Of a stretch of 33,469 bases of DNA, positions 15,443 to 23,598 are shown piece by piece. A model generated the notes under the pieces. The model saw nothing but the letters and a program-made list of their open reading frames with translations, was not told the origin of the DNA and did no database searches. Position 1 is the first letter of the stretch. Every line of letters begins with the position of its first letter. The translations under genes were made by a program, and so were the position numbers. The DNA is from an uncultured Anaerolineae bacterium (GTDB lineage Bacteria; Chloroflexota; Anaerolineae; Anaerolineales; Villigracilaceae): positions 1 through 33,469 of the forward strand of contig CAIQVH010000027.1 in the NCBI GenBank assembly GCA_903875215.1, given 5' to 3'.

Positions 15443-16549
15443 TTACTCCAACATGAATTTGCCGTCCTGGTACAGCAGGTCGCCATCCACGGTGATGCTA
15501 CCGCCGGAGCGCAGGTCGCAAATCAGATCCCAGTGGATGACAGATTTGTTCTGTCCGCCAGTTTCCGGATAGGAATTGCCCAGGGCGAGATGGAAACTGC
15601 CGCCGATTTTTTCATCGAACAGGATTTGGCCGGTGAAACGGTTGATGCCGTAGTTGGTGCCGATGGCGAATTCACCCAGGAAACGCGCCCCGGCGTCGGT
15701 GTCGAGTGCGGCGCGGAGGAACTGCTCGTTTTTGTCGGCTTCGGCGCGCACGACGCGGCCATTTTCAAACCACAGGCGCACGCCGGATAGTTCGTGTCCG
15801 TTGTAAATGGCCGGGTATGAAAAAGAAACGTGCCCGTTGACGCTGTCTTCCACCGGGCCGGTGTAGATTTCGCCATCGGGCACGTTATGCTGGCAGCACG
15901 AATTCATGAAAAGCCGCCCCGCGATGCTGAGATGCAGGTCGGTATCGGGGCCGAGCAGGTGGACGTGTTTTTTGCCGTTGAGCCAGTCGATGATGCGCGC
16001 CTGCTGCGCTTCCACCCCGCGCCAGTAGCCGATTGGGTCCTCCAGGTCAGGCATACAGGCGCGGTAGACAAAATCCTCGTATTCGCGCAGGCTCATGGCG
16101 GCATCCTGGGCGTAGGCGTTGGTGGGGAATAAGACCGAGACCCATTTCATGGTCCCGGCGGCGGCGCGGCGCATGACGGTCTGCATCAGCGGGGCTTCGG
16201 CTTGTTGAGCCAGGAGCAATTTCCGGGGCGGGATGTTTGCCAGGGCTTTGGTATTGTCCTCGCCGCGCACCAAAATCACAGCGTCGAAAGTGTCCACTGC
16301 GAATTTTTCCACATCAGAAACATGCGCGAGTTGCTCATCGGTGGCAACTTCAAAGAAACGGGCGGCGGTTTCGGGGAATTTGAGCGCAAGGAAAGGGTAG
16401 CCGCCCGCGACGGTAATTTGGGCGTACAGTTCGTTCAGCAGCGGCCCGGCGGGCGTCAGGCTGCGGATGATAACTTTTTCGCCCGGCTGGACGGCGATGG
16501 AGTAGTTGACGATCAAGTCGGCCAGTTTGGGGATGCGCGGGTCAAGCAT
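15443..16549 (-). CDS. M29 family aminopeptidase (copy 2)
   Basis: A 368-residue M29 metalloaminopeptidase, paralogous to the one at 10038-11165. Metal ligands: Glu227 (PDGEIYTGP), Glu293 (LGEFAIGTN), His320 (GSFHLALG) and His339-x-Asp341 (VIHWDLI). The RBS GGAG sits 7 nt before ATG 16549. It is the first gene after the terminator of the LuxR unit, so it probably starts the hydrolase/aminotransferase transcript, although no convincing promoter is seen in the 48 nt upstream. Cytoplasmic; it probably removes N-terminal residues from short peptides. Confidence 0.85.
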   Translation of the reverse strand: MLDPRIPKLADLIVNYSIAVQPGEKVIIRSLTPAGPLLNELYAQITVAGGYPFLALKFPETAARFFEVATDEQLAHVSDVEKFAVDTFDAVILVRGEDNTKALANIPPRKLLLAQQAEAPLMQTVMRRAAAGTMKWVSVLFPTNAYAQDAAMSLREYEDFVYRACMPDLEDPIGYWRGVEAQQARIIDWLNGKKHVHLLGPDTDLHLSIAGRLFMNSCCQHNVPDGEIYTGPVEDSVNGHVSFSYPAIYNGHELSGVRLWFENGRVVRAEADKNEQFLRAALDTDAGARFLGEFAIGTNYGINRFTGQILFDEKIGGSFHLALGNSYPETGGQNKSVIHWDLICDLRSGGSITVDGDLLYQDGKFMLE

Positions 16550-16597
16550 GGGGTCTCCAGGTAGAAAAATTCAGTAGCCCGTTTAATGAGGATAAAT

Positions 16598-16631
16598 AAA
16601 AAAGACCTCCGGCTGCGTCAACCGAAGGTCT
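16598..16631 (-). terminator. Rho-independent terminator after the LuxR gene
   Basis: Reading the minus strand, AGACCTTCGG (16631-16622) pairs with CCGGAGGTCT (16612-16603) with one A-C mismatch around a 9-nt loop, followed by TTTTTT (16603-16598). It is the best classical terminator in the window and separates the sugar/regulator unit from the M29 operon. Confidence 0.75.
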
Positions 16632-16662
16632 GATATGGGGGGATGATTTTTTGCAGGGTACG

Positions 16663-16756
16663 GTAGGGGCGACCCGTCTGGGCTAGAAAGCACGTTGGTT
16701 TAATAGGATTTTTTACCCGAAAAGGTGATTTTTCGCGCCGAATGGGTCGCCCTTAC
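16663..16756. repeat. Class B ~94-bp repeat element, copy 2
   Basis: GTAGGGGCGACCCGTC at one end and GGGTCGCCCTTAC at the other, 94 bp overall; the interior differs from the other copies. It lies 6 nt after the stop of the LuxR gene in transcription order and before its terminator. Confidence 0.8.
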
Positions 16757-16762
16757 TCTTTT

Positions 16763-19438
16763 TCAGATTAATTTTAGTTCCCGCGCCCGGACAATGGCCT
16801 GGGTGCGGCTGGTGACATCCAGTTTACTGTAGATGCGGGTGATGTGGGTTTTGATGGTGCTGAGGGAGATGACCAGTTTTTCGGCGATTTCCTGGTTCGA
16901 GAGACCAGTCGCCAGCAGGCGCAGGACTTCGGCTTCGCGTTCGGTCAGCGATTCGGACAGGTTCCCGGCCTGGGGCTGGCTGCCAGGCAGCAGGGCCAGC
17001 AGGCGGCTGGCATATTCGGCGTGCAGGTCGTGCTGGATGGCGAGTTGCAATAATTCTGCCACGGGCGCGCCTTCATCCACAAACAGGCGCACGTAGCCTT
17101 CCGGTTCGGCCAGGGTCAGGGCGCGCTGGAATTTTTGCAGGGCGTCGGGGGTGCGTTTGAGCAGTTGCAGCGCCAGGGCTTGCAGCAGCAGGATTTCGAT
17201 GACGCTGCCCGCGCGGGCGGATTGCTGCGCCGAGGTGAGCATCCGCTCGAGGAAACGGTAGACTGCCTGCGGGTCGGAGGCGCGGGAGCGGCGCGCTCGT
17301 TCGAGGTGAATCCGCGCCAGGGTCAGGGCTTCATCTTCACGCTGGAAAATGACCTCCGCCTCCGCCAGGGGGTGAACGGCCAACCAGTCTGTTTCCCCGC
17401 TTTTGAGCAGTCGCACCCGGAATTGTTCCACCCAGGCGTGGAGCAGTTCACTGCCCGAGGTGGCGGCGCGGCTGGCGGATTCGAGCGCCTGTTCCACAGC
17501 CTGGATTTCGCCGCGAGCCGCTTTCAGGCGCGCCAGCGAAACCAGGCTAAAGACCAGATAACGCTGGTAACCGGCCCACTCACACTGCCGGATGCTGGCC
17601 GCAAGGATTTGTTCGGCGGCGTCGAGGTCGTTGCGCTCGCGCAGAAGATCGCCCAGCAAGGTGTACGCCTGCGCCACCGGGAAGAGGGGATGATAGCGCT
17701 CGCCGCCCCAGGCCAGCACCTCGCGGCAGATGGTTTCGGCGTGGCGCAGTTGGCCCATTTTGACGCGCAGGCGCGCCAAATCCATGCGCATGGTCAGGCT
17801 GGCGGGGTACTGGTCAAGCGCCTCGGCCATGGCCAGCGCCTCGGAATAAGCCTGGCTGGCGGCAGCAAAGTTATCGGCATCGCGGCAGGCATCGCCGAGC
17901 GCAGCCAGGACGGCAAAACGGCCCAGTTTTTCCCCGGCGGGCAGGTGTGAGAGCGCTTCGCGTGCCAGGCGAATGCCCTGCTCCGGTTTGCCGTGGTTGA
18001 CCGAGACAAACGTGCGCAGCGCAAAAACCTGCGCCAGCATCTCGCCAACCTGGGATGGCAGGTTGGCGGGCCAGGATTCAACGGTTTCAGGTTCCAATCC
18101 CAGTGTGCGCAGGGCAGCGCGCAGGTGCGGTTCGACGGCGTCAATATCGGTCATGAAAAAATGTGCCCAGGCAAACATGAGCGGGATGCGCGGGTTTGAA
18201 AGGCTCATCTCGCGCGGCAGGGTCTCCAGCCACTTGAGCATGGTGCCGATTTCACTGCGCATCGCCAGCGCCGGGGTGGCATTGACCATCATCCCAATCG
18301 CCAGGTCATACTCCTGGGCTGCCAGGGCGTATTTGATAGCCTCGAAAGATTGTTTATGGGCCTCCAACCAGAGGGCGGCCCGGTGATGCAGTTCGGCCAG
18401 TTCGGGGGCGGGGAACTGCTCGGCGCGGTTTTTCAGCAAGTCGGCAAACAGGTGATGATAACGGTACCACTGCCCCTGCTCATCGAGCCTGACGATGAAC
18501 AGGTTTTCACGCTCCAGTCTGTTGAGCATGGCCCGGCCATTATTCTGCCCGGTCACGGCATCGCACAGCCCGGCAGTCATCCGCTCGAGGATGGAGGTTT
18601 TTAGCAGGAAATCACAGGTTTCGGGAGATTGGCGCGAAAAAACTTCATCGGCCAGGTAATCGAGAATATAACGGTGGCTGCCGGTAAAGTCGCGGACGAA
18701 ACGGTCAATATCGCTGTGTCCGCTCAGGGCCAGGGCGGCCAGTTGCAGACCGGCAGCCCAGCCTTCGGTGCGGTCATCCAACGCGGACACCTGCGCCGGG
18801 GAAAGCGTTAATCCGCTGGATTGGTTGAGAAAAGTCTCCGTCTCGGCGCGGGTGAAACGCAAATCGGGGGCGTGGAGTTCGTTCAACTGGCGACGCGCCC
18901 GCAGCCGGGAAAGCGGCAGGGGCGGGTCGCTGCGGCTGGCGATAACGATGTGAATACTATCGGGGATGTAATCGAGCGCAAAAGCCATCGAAGTGTGGAC
19001 GGCGGGATTGTGGATGACGTGATAATCGTCCAACACCAGGACGACCGGCGCTGTCCCTATCGGAAGCGCGGCGAAGTCGTTGAGCAAGGCCGCCATCGGT
19101 GACTCCAGCGGCACGCCCTGCGCCGCCGCCTGCGAAATGGCCTGGAGATGCTCATCCAGCCCCATATTTAAGGCGCGCAGGGCCGCCATCACGTAAGTGA
19201 TAAAACGCCCGTGGTCGTTATCGCCCTCGTCCAGGGCCACCCAGGCCGCGGCCAGTTTTTTCTCTTTCAGCCATTCGCACAGCAGGGTGGTTTTCCCAAA
19301 GCCTGCCGGGGTGGAAACCAGGGTCAGTTTTCTCGAGAGACCGGCCTGCAAACGCGCCACCAGTTGCGGACGCGGCACAAAGTCGCTGCGCAGGGGCGGG
19401 ATATGCAATTTCGTGGTCAGCAGGGCGTTAGCGGGCAA
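16763..19438 (-). CDS. LAL-family (MalT-like) LuxR transcriptional regulator
   Basis: A large ATP-dependent regulator of 891 residues, very near the length of E. coli MalT (901). It has an N-terminal STAND ATPase with Walker A PAGFGKT (residues 44-50) and a Walker B-like VLVLDDYH, a long TPR-like helical middle, and a C-terminal LuxR helix-turn-helix ([15 protein letters not shown] ... [16 protein letters not shown]). I set the start at TTG 19438 ([15 protein letters not shown]): AAAGGA lies 6 nt upstream, and the farther TTG at 19483 lies upstream of the TATAAT box. It follows the sugar operon and probably senses an oligosaccharide, by analogy with MalT and maltotriose; that is inference. 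Confidence 0.87.
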   Translation of the reverse strand: MPANALLTTKLHIPPLRSDFVPRPQLVARLQAGLSRKLTLVSTPAGFGKTTLLCEWLKEKKLAAAWVALDEGDNDHGRFITYVMAALRALNMGLDEHLQAISQAAAQGVPLESPMAALLNDFAALPIGTAPVVLVLDDYHVIHNPAVHTSMAFALDYIPDSIHIVIASRSDPPLPLSRLRARRQLNELHAPDLRFTRAETETFLNQSSGLTLSPAQVSALDDRTEGWAAGLQLAALALSGHSDIDRFVRDFTGSHRYILDYLADEVFSRQSPETCDFLLKTSILERMTAGLCDAVTGQNNGRAMLNRLERENLFIVRLDEQGQWYRYHHLFADLLKNRAEQFPAPELAELHHRAALWLEAHKQSFEAIKYALAAQEYDLAIGMMVNATPALAMRSEIGTMLKWLETLPREMSLSNPRIPLMFAWAHFFMTDIDAVEPHLRAALRTLGLEPETVESWPANLPSQVGEMLAQVFALRTFVSVNHGKPEQGIRLAREALSHLPAGEKLGRFAVLAALGDACRDADNFAAASQAYSEALAMAEALDQYPASLTMRMDLARLRVKMGQLRHAETICREVLAWGGERYHPLFPVAQAYTLLGDLLRERNDLDAAEQILAASIRQCEWAGYQRYLVFSLVSLARLKAARGEIQAVEQALESASRAATSGSELLHAWVEQFRVRLLKSGETDWLAVHPLAEAEVIFQREDEALTLARIHLERARRSRASDPQAVYRFLERMLTSAQQSARAGSVIEILLLQALALQLLKRTPDALQKFQRALTLAEPEGYVRLFVDEGAPVAELLQLAIQHDLHAEYASRLLALLPGSQPQAGNLSESLTEREAEVLRLLATGLSNQEIAEKLVISLSTIKTHITRIYSKLDVTSRTQAIVRARELKLI

Positions 19439-19460
19439 AGCGAGTCCTTTGGTCAGGATG

Positions 19461-19512
19461 ATTATAGCAAATCGGCCCGCCAAATCCCACCGATAACCGG
19501 TTGGTCAGGTGG
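19461..19512 (-). promoter_or_regulatory. Extended -10 promoter and dyad for the LuxR gene
   Basis: The minus strand has TGCTATAAT (TATAAT at 19466-19461), an extended -10 box, with the predicted start about 16 nt before TTG 19438. Upstream, a dyad (CCACC at 19487-19491, GGTGG at 19508-19512) is centred on the perfect palindrome AACCGGTT (19495-19502). It could be an operator or simply the 3' hairpin of the preceding gene. No -35 box is evident. Confidence 0.5.
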
Positions 19513-19513
19513 A

Positions 19514-20515
19514 TTAAAGTCCACTCAACGCCTGCGATTGCGCCAACAGGTTTTCAGCGGGAGTTTGATCCGGGATTTCGCAGCCAGCCCCGCTGAACAG
19601 GCGTTTCCCGCCCTTTTGGATGCACTCGCGCGTCGCCGCCCTGACGGTTGCTCCCGTACCCTGGAGCATGACCGCCACCGGGTCAAAATTGCCGCAAATC
19701 GCCGCCCGGTCATCGAACAACTGCGCGGCCTTTTCGATATCCACCATCCAATCCAGGTCGATGATGTCCGCGCCACTCTGGAGCATGTCGGGCAGCAGGC
19801 GGGTGGTGTTACCGCAGATGTGCAGGCGCGCCACCGCGCCCATTTCGTGGACAGCGGCGAAAATGCGCTGCTCATACGGCAGGGCAAACTGCCGGTACAT
19901 TTTGGGCGAAATCTGCGAACAAACCGCATCGCCCAGGCCGATAATATCCGCCCCGGCTTCGATTTGGGCACGGGCGAAGGCGATTTCCACTTCGGCGCAG
20001 GTTTCCAGCAGTTCCGTCAGCCAGTCCGGGCGGCTGACCAGGTCGGTCATGGTCAGGTACATCGAGCGCAGGTCGCTGGCTTCTGCCAACGCGCCCTCCA
20101 CCCAGCCCATGATCGGGATTTCGCCCCCGGCTTTTTCGCGGAACAGGCGGATGGCTTCCAGCCGGTCACTCATCCGTCGCCCGGTGGCCGGGTTCGGCGC
20201 GACGAGGTTTTTCAGGTCGTCCGGCTCGGCAATCAGCGGTTTGCGGTTGAGCGGCAGGTTGTCTTCGGGAAATTCCACTTCCAGGCCAAAATCGGCGGCT
20301 TCGCGGTAGGGGTCGGAGATGGCTTGCAGGATGTCCACGCCAAAATCGGCGGCAACGGCCAGGTTGGCCTCCACCAGCACGCGATGGTCGAGGTAGTAGC
20401 GCGAGAGCGGCGCGCCGATGTGATGCGCGGCGCGGGTCATGAAAATGTCAAAGTTGGGAATGCGGTCAACGGGCTGGCCGTGCAGTCGAGCGGTAAAGCG
20501 TTCGGAAGAGTTCAT
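19514..20515 (-). CDS. MtaA-like URO-D family methyltransferase
   Basis: A 333-residue member of the uroporphyrinogen decarboxylase superfamily. It carries the zinc motif of the MtaA/MtbA corrinoid:thiol methyltransferases, His232-x-Cys234-x77-Cys312 (RLHICGN ... GAGCEIP). Those enzymes activate a thiol with zinc and move methyl groups from a corrinoid protein; true URO-D lacks this motif. Its ATG shares one base with the GH127 stop (TAATG), so both are made together. No corrinoid protein or second methyltransferase is encoded in the window. A role in demethylating methoxylated sugars or aromatics is possible but is inference. Confidence 0.78.
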   Translation of the reverse strand: MNSSERFTARLHGQPVDRIPNFDIFMTRAAHHIGAPLSRYYLDHRVLVEANLAVAADFGVDILQAISDPYREAADFGLEVEFPEDNLPLNRKPLIAEPDDLKNLVAPNPATGRRMSDRLEAIRLFREKAGGEIPIMGWVEGALAEASDLRSMYLTMTDLVSRPDWLTELLETCAEVEIAFARAQIEAGADIIGLGDAVCSQISPKMYRQFALPYEQRIFAAVHEMGAVARLHICGNTTRLLPDMLQSGADIIDLDWMVDIEKAAQLFDDRAAICGNFDPVAVMLQGTGATVRAATRECIQKGGKRLFSGAGCEIPDQTPAENLLAQSQALSGL

Positions 20516-22413
20516 TAGACCTCGAAAGTTACTTTTCTCAGGATGCTCGCGCCCAGGGGGATGAGATGCACTGGTAACGGGTTTTTGCCAGGGTCGAGTA
20601 GCTCCCCTGTCAGCAAGAGCGAGTCAAAGGGGCGGGAAGCGTCAAAGGGGCTTTTTTCCAGCGTGAAATCGGTTTGGGGTGCGAGACGCAGCGACAGGGC
20701 GGATAAATCTGCCGGAGCGTAGTACGAGTCCCGAAAACCGGGGGCATATTCCCGGCCCGGCGAAAATTCCCCCTCCAAAGGCAGGCAAAACAGGAGCGGG
20801 CCATACGTCACGATGTTCTCGCCGCGCCAGGGCTGGATTTTGACCTCCGCATCGAAGCGCAGGGTGACGGTGTCGCCGGTTTGCCAGGTTTTTTGGAGGT
20901 GGATGAGATTGTCCTGGATTGTGAAACTTTCCGTATCGACGCTGAAGCTGCTGGCCCAGGAAGGAATCCTGAAACTGAGCCTGAATTCCGTTGGTTGGGC
21001 AGTTTCCACCCTGAAAGTGATGCCCGTGTCGAAGGGGTAATCCGTTTCCTGGATGATGTTCACGCTGACGCCGTTGACCTGCGTCTGGAGGCTGGATGCG
21101 CCATACAGGGCCGCCACCAGCCCCCCGGCGGAGCGCAGCCACTGGGCCTTGACGTAATACGGCGCAATCCGCCCGGCGTTGGGCACGCAGCACACGGCCA
21201 CATCCTGGTGAACCGGCGAGTATTTGTAGCGGATTTGCGGGTTTTCGGAGTCTTGCGGGTCGTCGGGATGAAGCGGCCCGGTCATCGAGAGCGAGTTGTC
21301 GGTTTTCAAGTAGGCGATAGCACTTTGATTGGGGTGCCGCGCGCCCTGCGCAGCGTTGAAAAACAGCCACTCGGCGCGGTCGGCCCACTTCATCTCGCCG
21401 GTTTTTTGCAGGAGTTGGGTGTAGGTGTCGAGCAGTTCGTGGATGGAGCAGTATTCGTAGCCGGTTTCGCTGGCATCCGCTGCGCGCCCGCCGATAAATT
21501 CATCGCCAATCGGGCCGCCGGAGGGGGTGAGACAGGTCTCCAGTTTGGCGAGCGCGGCGGCGAGAGCGGAATCCAGTTGCGGGTCGTCGGCGGCGCAGGC
21601 GGCGGTCAGCAGTGAACGGATTTGTTCGTAGGTATGGACACCGTGCGCCTTGAAACGGTAATCGCGGTCGAGCAGGTGCGCCAGTTGCAGGTCATCCTGG
21701 CTGAGCGGCTGGCGGCTGTATTCCAGGTAAAGCCAGCGGGCGTAGGCGGGGTAGCGCGCGTCGCCGGTCAGTTGGTGCAGGCGGTCGAGAATGTCGGTGA
21801 ACACCAGTCCGTGACCGACCCCGGCGAAGTCGTTTTGCACATCAAAGGGATGGGATTCCCCGATGGGCCAGGCGCGCATGGTCACCTCCACCGCGCGGCG
21901 GATGGCGGCCAGGGCGCGTTCATCGCCGGTAGCTTCGTGCCAGCCGAGCAGGGCGCGAAAGAGCGAGGCCTGCGCCCACAGTTCGCCGTTCTCGCCGCTG
22001 AAGTTGTAGCGCAGGTCAGGGGCGTAGATGCCCAGGTAGCCGTCGTCGTCCTGGGTGGCGAGCAGGTGTTCGAGGCGGGCGCGGGCCTTCTCGATGAAAT
22101 CCGGCTGGTCGAGCAGGAGCGCGGCGCGGGCCAGGCCATCCAGCCAGTTGGATTGGGTTTCGCTGTTCCACCACAGGAATTGGACTTCCCACTGGCTTTC
22201 TTTCGCGACAACGCCCAGTTCCTTGGTTTTGGCGGCCTTTGTCAGCCGGTCAGCGCCATAAATGTCGTCGCGCTGGATCAGGTCGGGGACGAGTTCATCG
22301 AGGTGGCCGACGAAGCCGTGTTCAAGGTCGTGTTGCATTTGGGCGCGAATCCAGCCGGAGGGTTTGATCGCGCTGAAGGGGGTGAATTGGTAGGTTTGGG
22401 GGTTGATTGTCAT
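20515..22413 (-). CDS. GH127-like beta-L-arabinofuranosidase (DUF1680)
   Basis: A 632-residue (alpha/alpha)6-barrel glycosidase of the GH127 type, close to the usual length. The zinc and nucleophile set of this family is present: Glu320-x-Cys322 (YEYCSIHELLD) and Cys408-Cys409 (VAVCCVPN), where one Cys acts as the unusual thiol nucleophile. The C-terminal third is beta-rich. No signal peptide, so it works on imported sugar. Its specificity in this subfamily (arabinofuranose or another beta-L sugar) cannot be fixed. No good Shine-Dalgarno sequence precedes ATG 22413. It is coupled to the MtaA-like gene downstream. Confidence 0.82.
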   Translation of the reverse strand: MTINPQTYQFTPFSAIKPSGWIRAQMQHDLEHGFVGHLDELVPDLIQRDDIYGADRLTKAAKTKELGVVAKESQWEVQFLWWNSETQSNWLDGLARAALLLDQPDFIEKARARLEHLLATQDDDGYLGIYAPDLRYNFSGENGELWAQASLFRALLGWHEATGDERALAAIRRAVEVTMRAWPIGESHPFDVQNDFAGVGHGLVFTDILDRLHQLTGDARYPAYARWLYLEYSRQPLSQDDLQLAHLLDRDYRFKAHGVHTYEQIRSLLTAACAADDPQLDSALAAALAKLETCLTPSGGPIGDEFIGGRAADASETGYEYCSIHELLDTYTQLLQKTGEMKWADRAEWLFFNAAQGARHPNQSAIAYLKTDNSLSMTGPLHPDDPQDSENPQIRYKYSPVHQDVAVCCVPNAGRIAPYYVKAQWLRSAGGLVAALYGASSLQTQVNGVSVNIIQETDYPFDTGITFRVETAQPTEFRLSFRIPSWASSFSVDTESFTIQDNLIHLQKTWQTGDTVTLRFDAEVKIQPWRGENIVTYGPLLFCLPLEGEFSPGREYAPGFRDSYYAPADLSALSLRLAPQTDFTLEKSPFDASRPFDSLLLTGELLDPGKNPLPVHLIPLGASILRKVTFEV

Positions 22414-22462
22414 GTTTGGGGAAAAAAGGCTCTCCCCGGATTAACGGGAAAAGTTGAGAACT

Positions 22463-22598
22463 TTCACCACCAAGGCACAAAGCCACGAAGTTCTAAACTA
22501 AAAAGCCTTGAAATACTTTGTGCATCGGTGACTTGGTGGTAGCAAAGAACGCGGAGAAAATACAAAAACTCAAGGAACTCCATGTCTCCGTGGTGGAA
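22463..22598. repeat. Class C inverted repeat, copy 4
   Basis: CACCACCAAGGCACAAAG (from 22465) pairs with CTTTGTGCA...CTTGGTGGT (to 22541). A third arm TCCGTGGTGG (22587-22596) can compete for the left arm. The element spans nearly the whole gap, starting 6 nt after the esterase stop in transcription order. Confidence 0.65.
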
Positions 22599-22604
22599 TG
22601 TATA

Positions 22605-23489
22605 TTACTTGTTTTCCAGCAAAAACTCCAGCGGAATGTGCACCCGCTCGCGCCAGGAGCATTCGGAGTGTTCGGCGCCTTCAAATTTGCGCGTCAGCCA
22701 GTCCACGCCAAAGGTGAACCCGGCGGTGCGCATGTGCGCGTCCATGCGGGTTTGGAAGGGTTCGTAGGCGGCGTCGAGGGTTTCGGTGCCGTAGTCGAAG
22801 TAGATTTTATTTTTTCCCGGTTTGGGCAGGACGCTGGCGAAATAATCCACCATCAGGTTTTCCCCGGCCACCCAATGCGTGGAGAGACAGCCCGCGCCGC
22901 CAAAGACCTGCGGGTACTCGGTCAGGGCGTAGAGAGAAATCAGCCCGCCCATGCTGGAACCCATCACAAAGGTGTCGGGCTGGCCGGGGCGGGTGCGGAA
23001 GGTGGCGTCGATGAAGGGTTTGAGTTCCGTCACCAGGAATTTTAGATAGGAATCGGCGCACATCTTGCCAACCAACTGGTCGGGGAAACGGGCGGCGAAA
23101 GCCCGGCCCTGGGGCATGTCCGCCGGTTTTTGGGGCAGGTACTCGCCCCAGCGGTTCCCGCCAATGTTCCAGATGCCAACGACGATTGCGCCGGGGATTT
23201 TGCCATCCTCCATCAGCCGGAGGATGGCTTTGTCCACGCCCCAGGGTTCGCCACCGTAGGAGTAGCCGGGCAGGAACAGGTTTTGGCCGTCGTGCATGTA
23301 GAGGACGGGGAAGCTATCCCTCACCCCGGCCCCTCTCCCGGGGGGAGAGGGGGGAGATTCTACGGGGGAGAAGGGGCCGTAGTTTGGCGGGAGCCAGATG
23401 TCGACGTGGCGCGGGGGGACGAGGCGGGAGGGGAAGTTTTCGTAACGGAGCAGGGTTCCGGGGGTGTGAGGGAGGGGGATGGGGTTCAT
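22605..23489 (-). CDS. Enterochelin esterase-like alpha/beta hydrolase
   Basis: A 294-residue esterase of the Fes/IroE/esterase D-like group, which includes enzymes that remove feruloyl or acetyl groups from polysaccharides. Nucleophile elbow GSSMGG with Ser179; His274 in GAEHSECSWRERV; the probable acid is Asp232 or Asp239. The LYMHDGQNLF strand (63-72) is diagnostic. Residues about 38-60 (GPFSPVESPPSPPGRGAG...) are encoded by a class A repeat lying in frame at 23318-23376 and probably form a Pro/Gly-rich surface loop. No Shine-Dalgarno sequence is seen: a class B element sits 13 nt upstream of the ATG. No signal peptide. Confidence 0.82.
   Translation of the reverse strand: MNPIPLPHTPGTLLRYENFPSRLVPPRHVDIWLPPNYGPFSPVESPPSPPGRGAGVRDSFPVLYMHDGQNLFLPGYSYGGEPWGVDKAILRLMEDGKIPGAIVVGIWNIGGNRWGEYLPQKPADMPQGRAFAARFPDQLVGKMCADSYLKFLVTELKPFIDATFRTRPGQPDTFVMGSSMGGLISLYALTEYPQVFGGAGCLSTHWVAGENLMVDYFASVLPKPGKNKIYFDYGTETLDAAYEPFQTRMDAHMRTAGFTFGVDWLTRKFEGAEHSECSWRERVHIPLEFLLENK
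23318..23376. repeat. Class A repeat inside the esterase coding region
   Basis: CCCTCACCCCGGCCC followed by the perfect hairpin CCCCTCTCCC-GGGGGAGAGGGG and a degenerate second half. The same opening is found in the intergenic class A copies. It keeps the esterase frame open and is translated as about 20 Pro/Gly/Ser-rich residues. Confidence 0.75.
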
Positions 23490-23501
23490 GGGATTTGATA
23501 C

Positions 23502-23596
23502 GTAGGGGCGACCCGCCAGGGCATAAAAATCATCATTTCTGGCAGGATAAACTGGCTTAACTGCAACCTTGTCTGGCCTTGACGGGTCGCCCCTAC
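23502..23596. repeat. Class B ~94-bp repeat element, copy 3
   Basis: The best-preserved copy: GTAGGGGCGACCCG at the left, CGGGTCGCCCCTAC at the right, forming a perfect 14-bp inverted repeat. Total 95 bp. It begins 2 nt after the GH13 stop and ends 12 nt before the esterase ATG, so it makes up essentially the whole junction. Confidence 0.85.
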
Positions 23597-23598
23597 AG

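Noticed and set aside
15346-15486. Longer start of the aminotransferase
   Set aside because: It would translate the class C repeat; ATG 15345 has an RBS and matches the family start.
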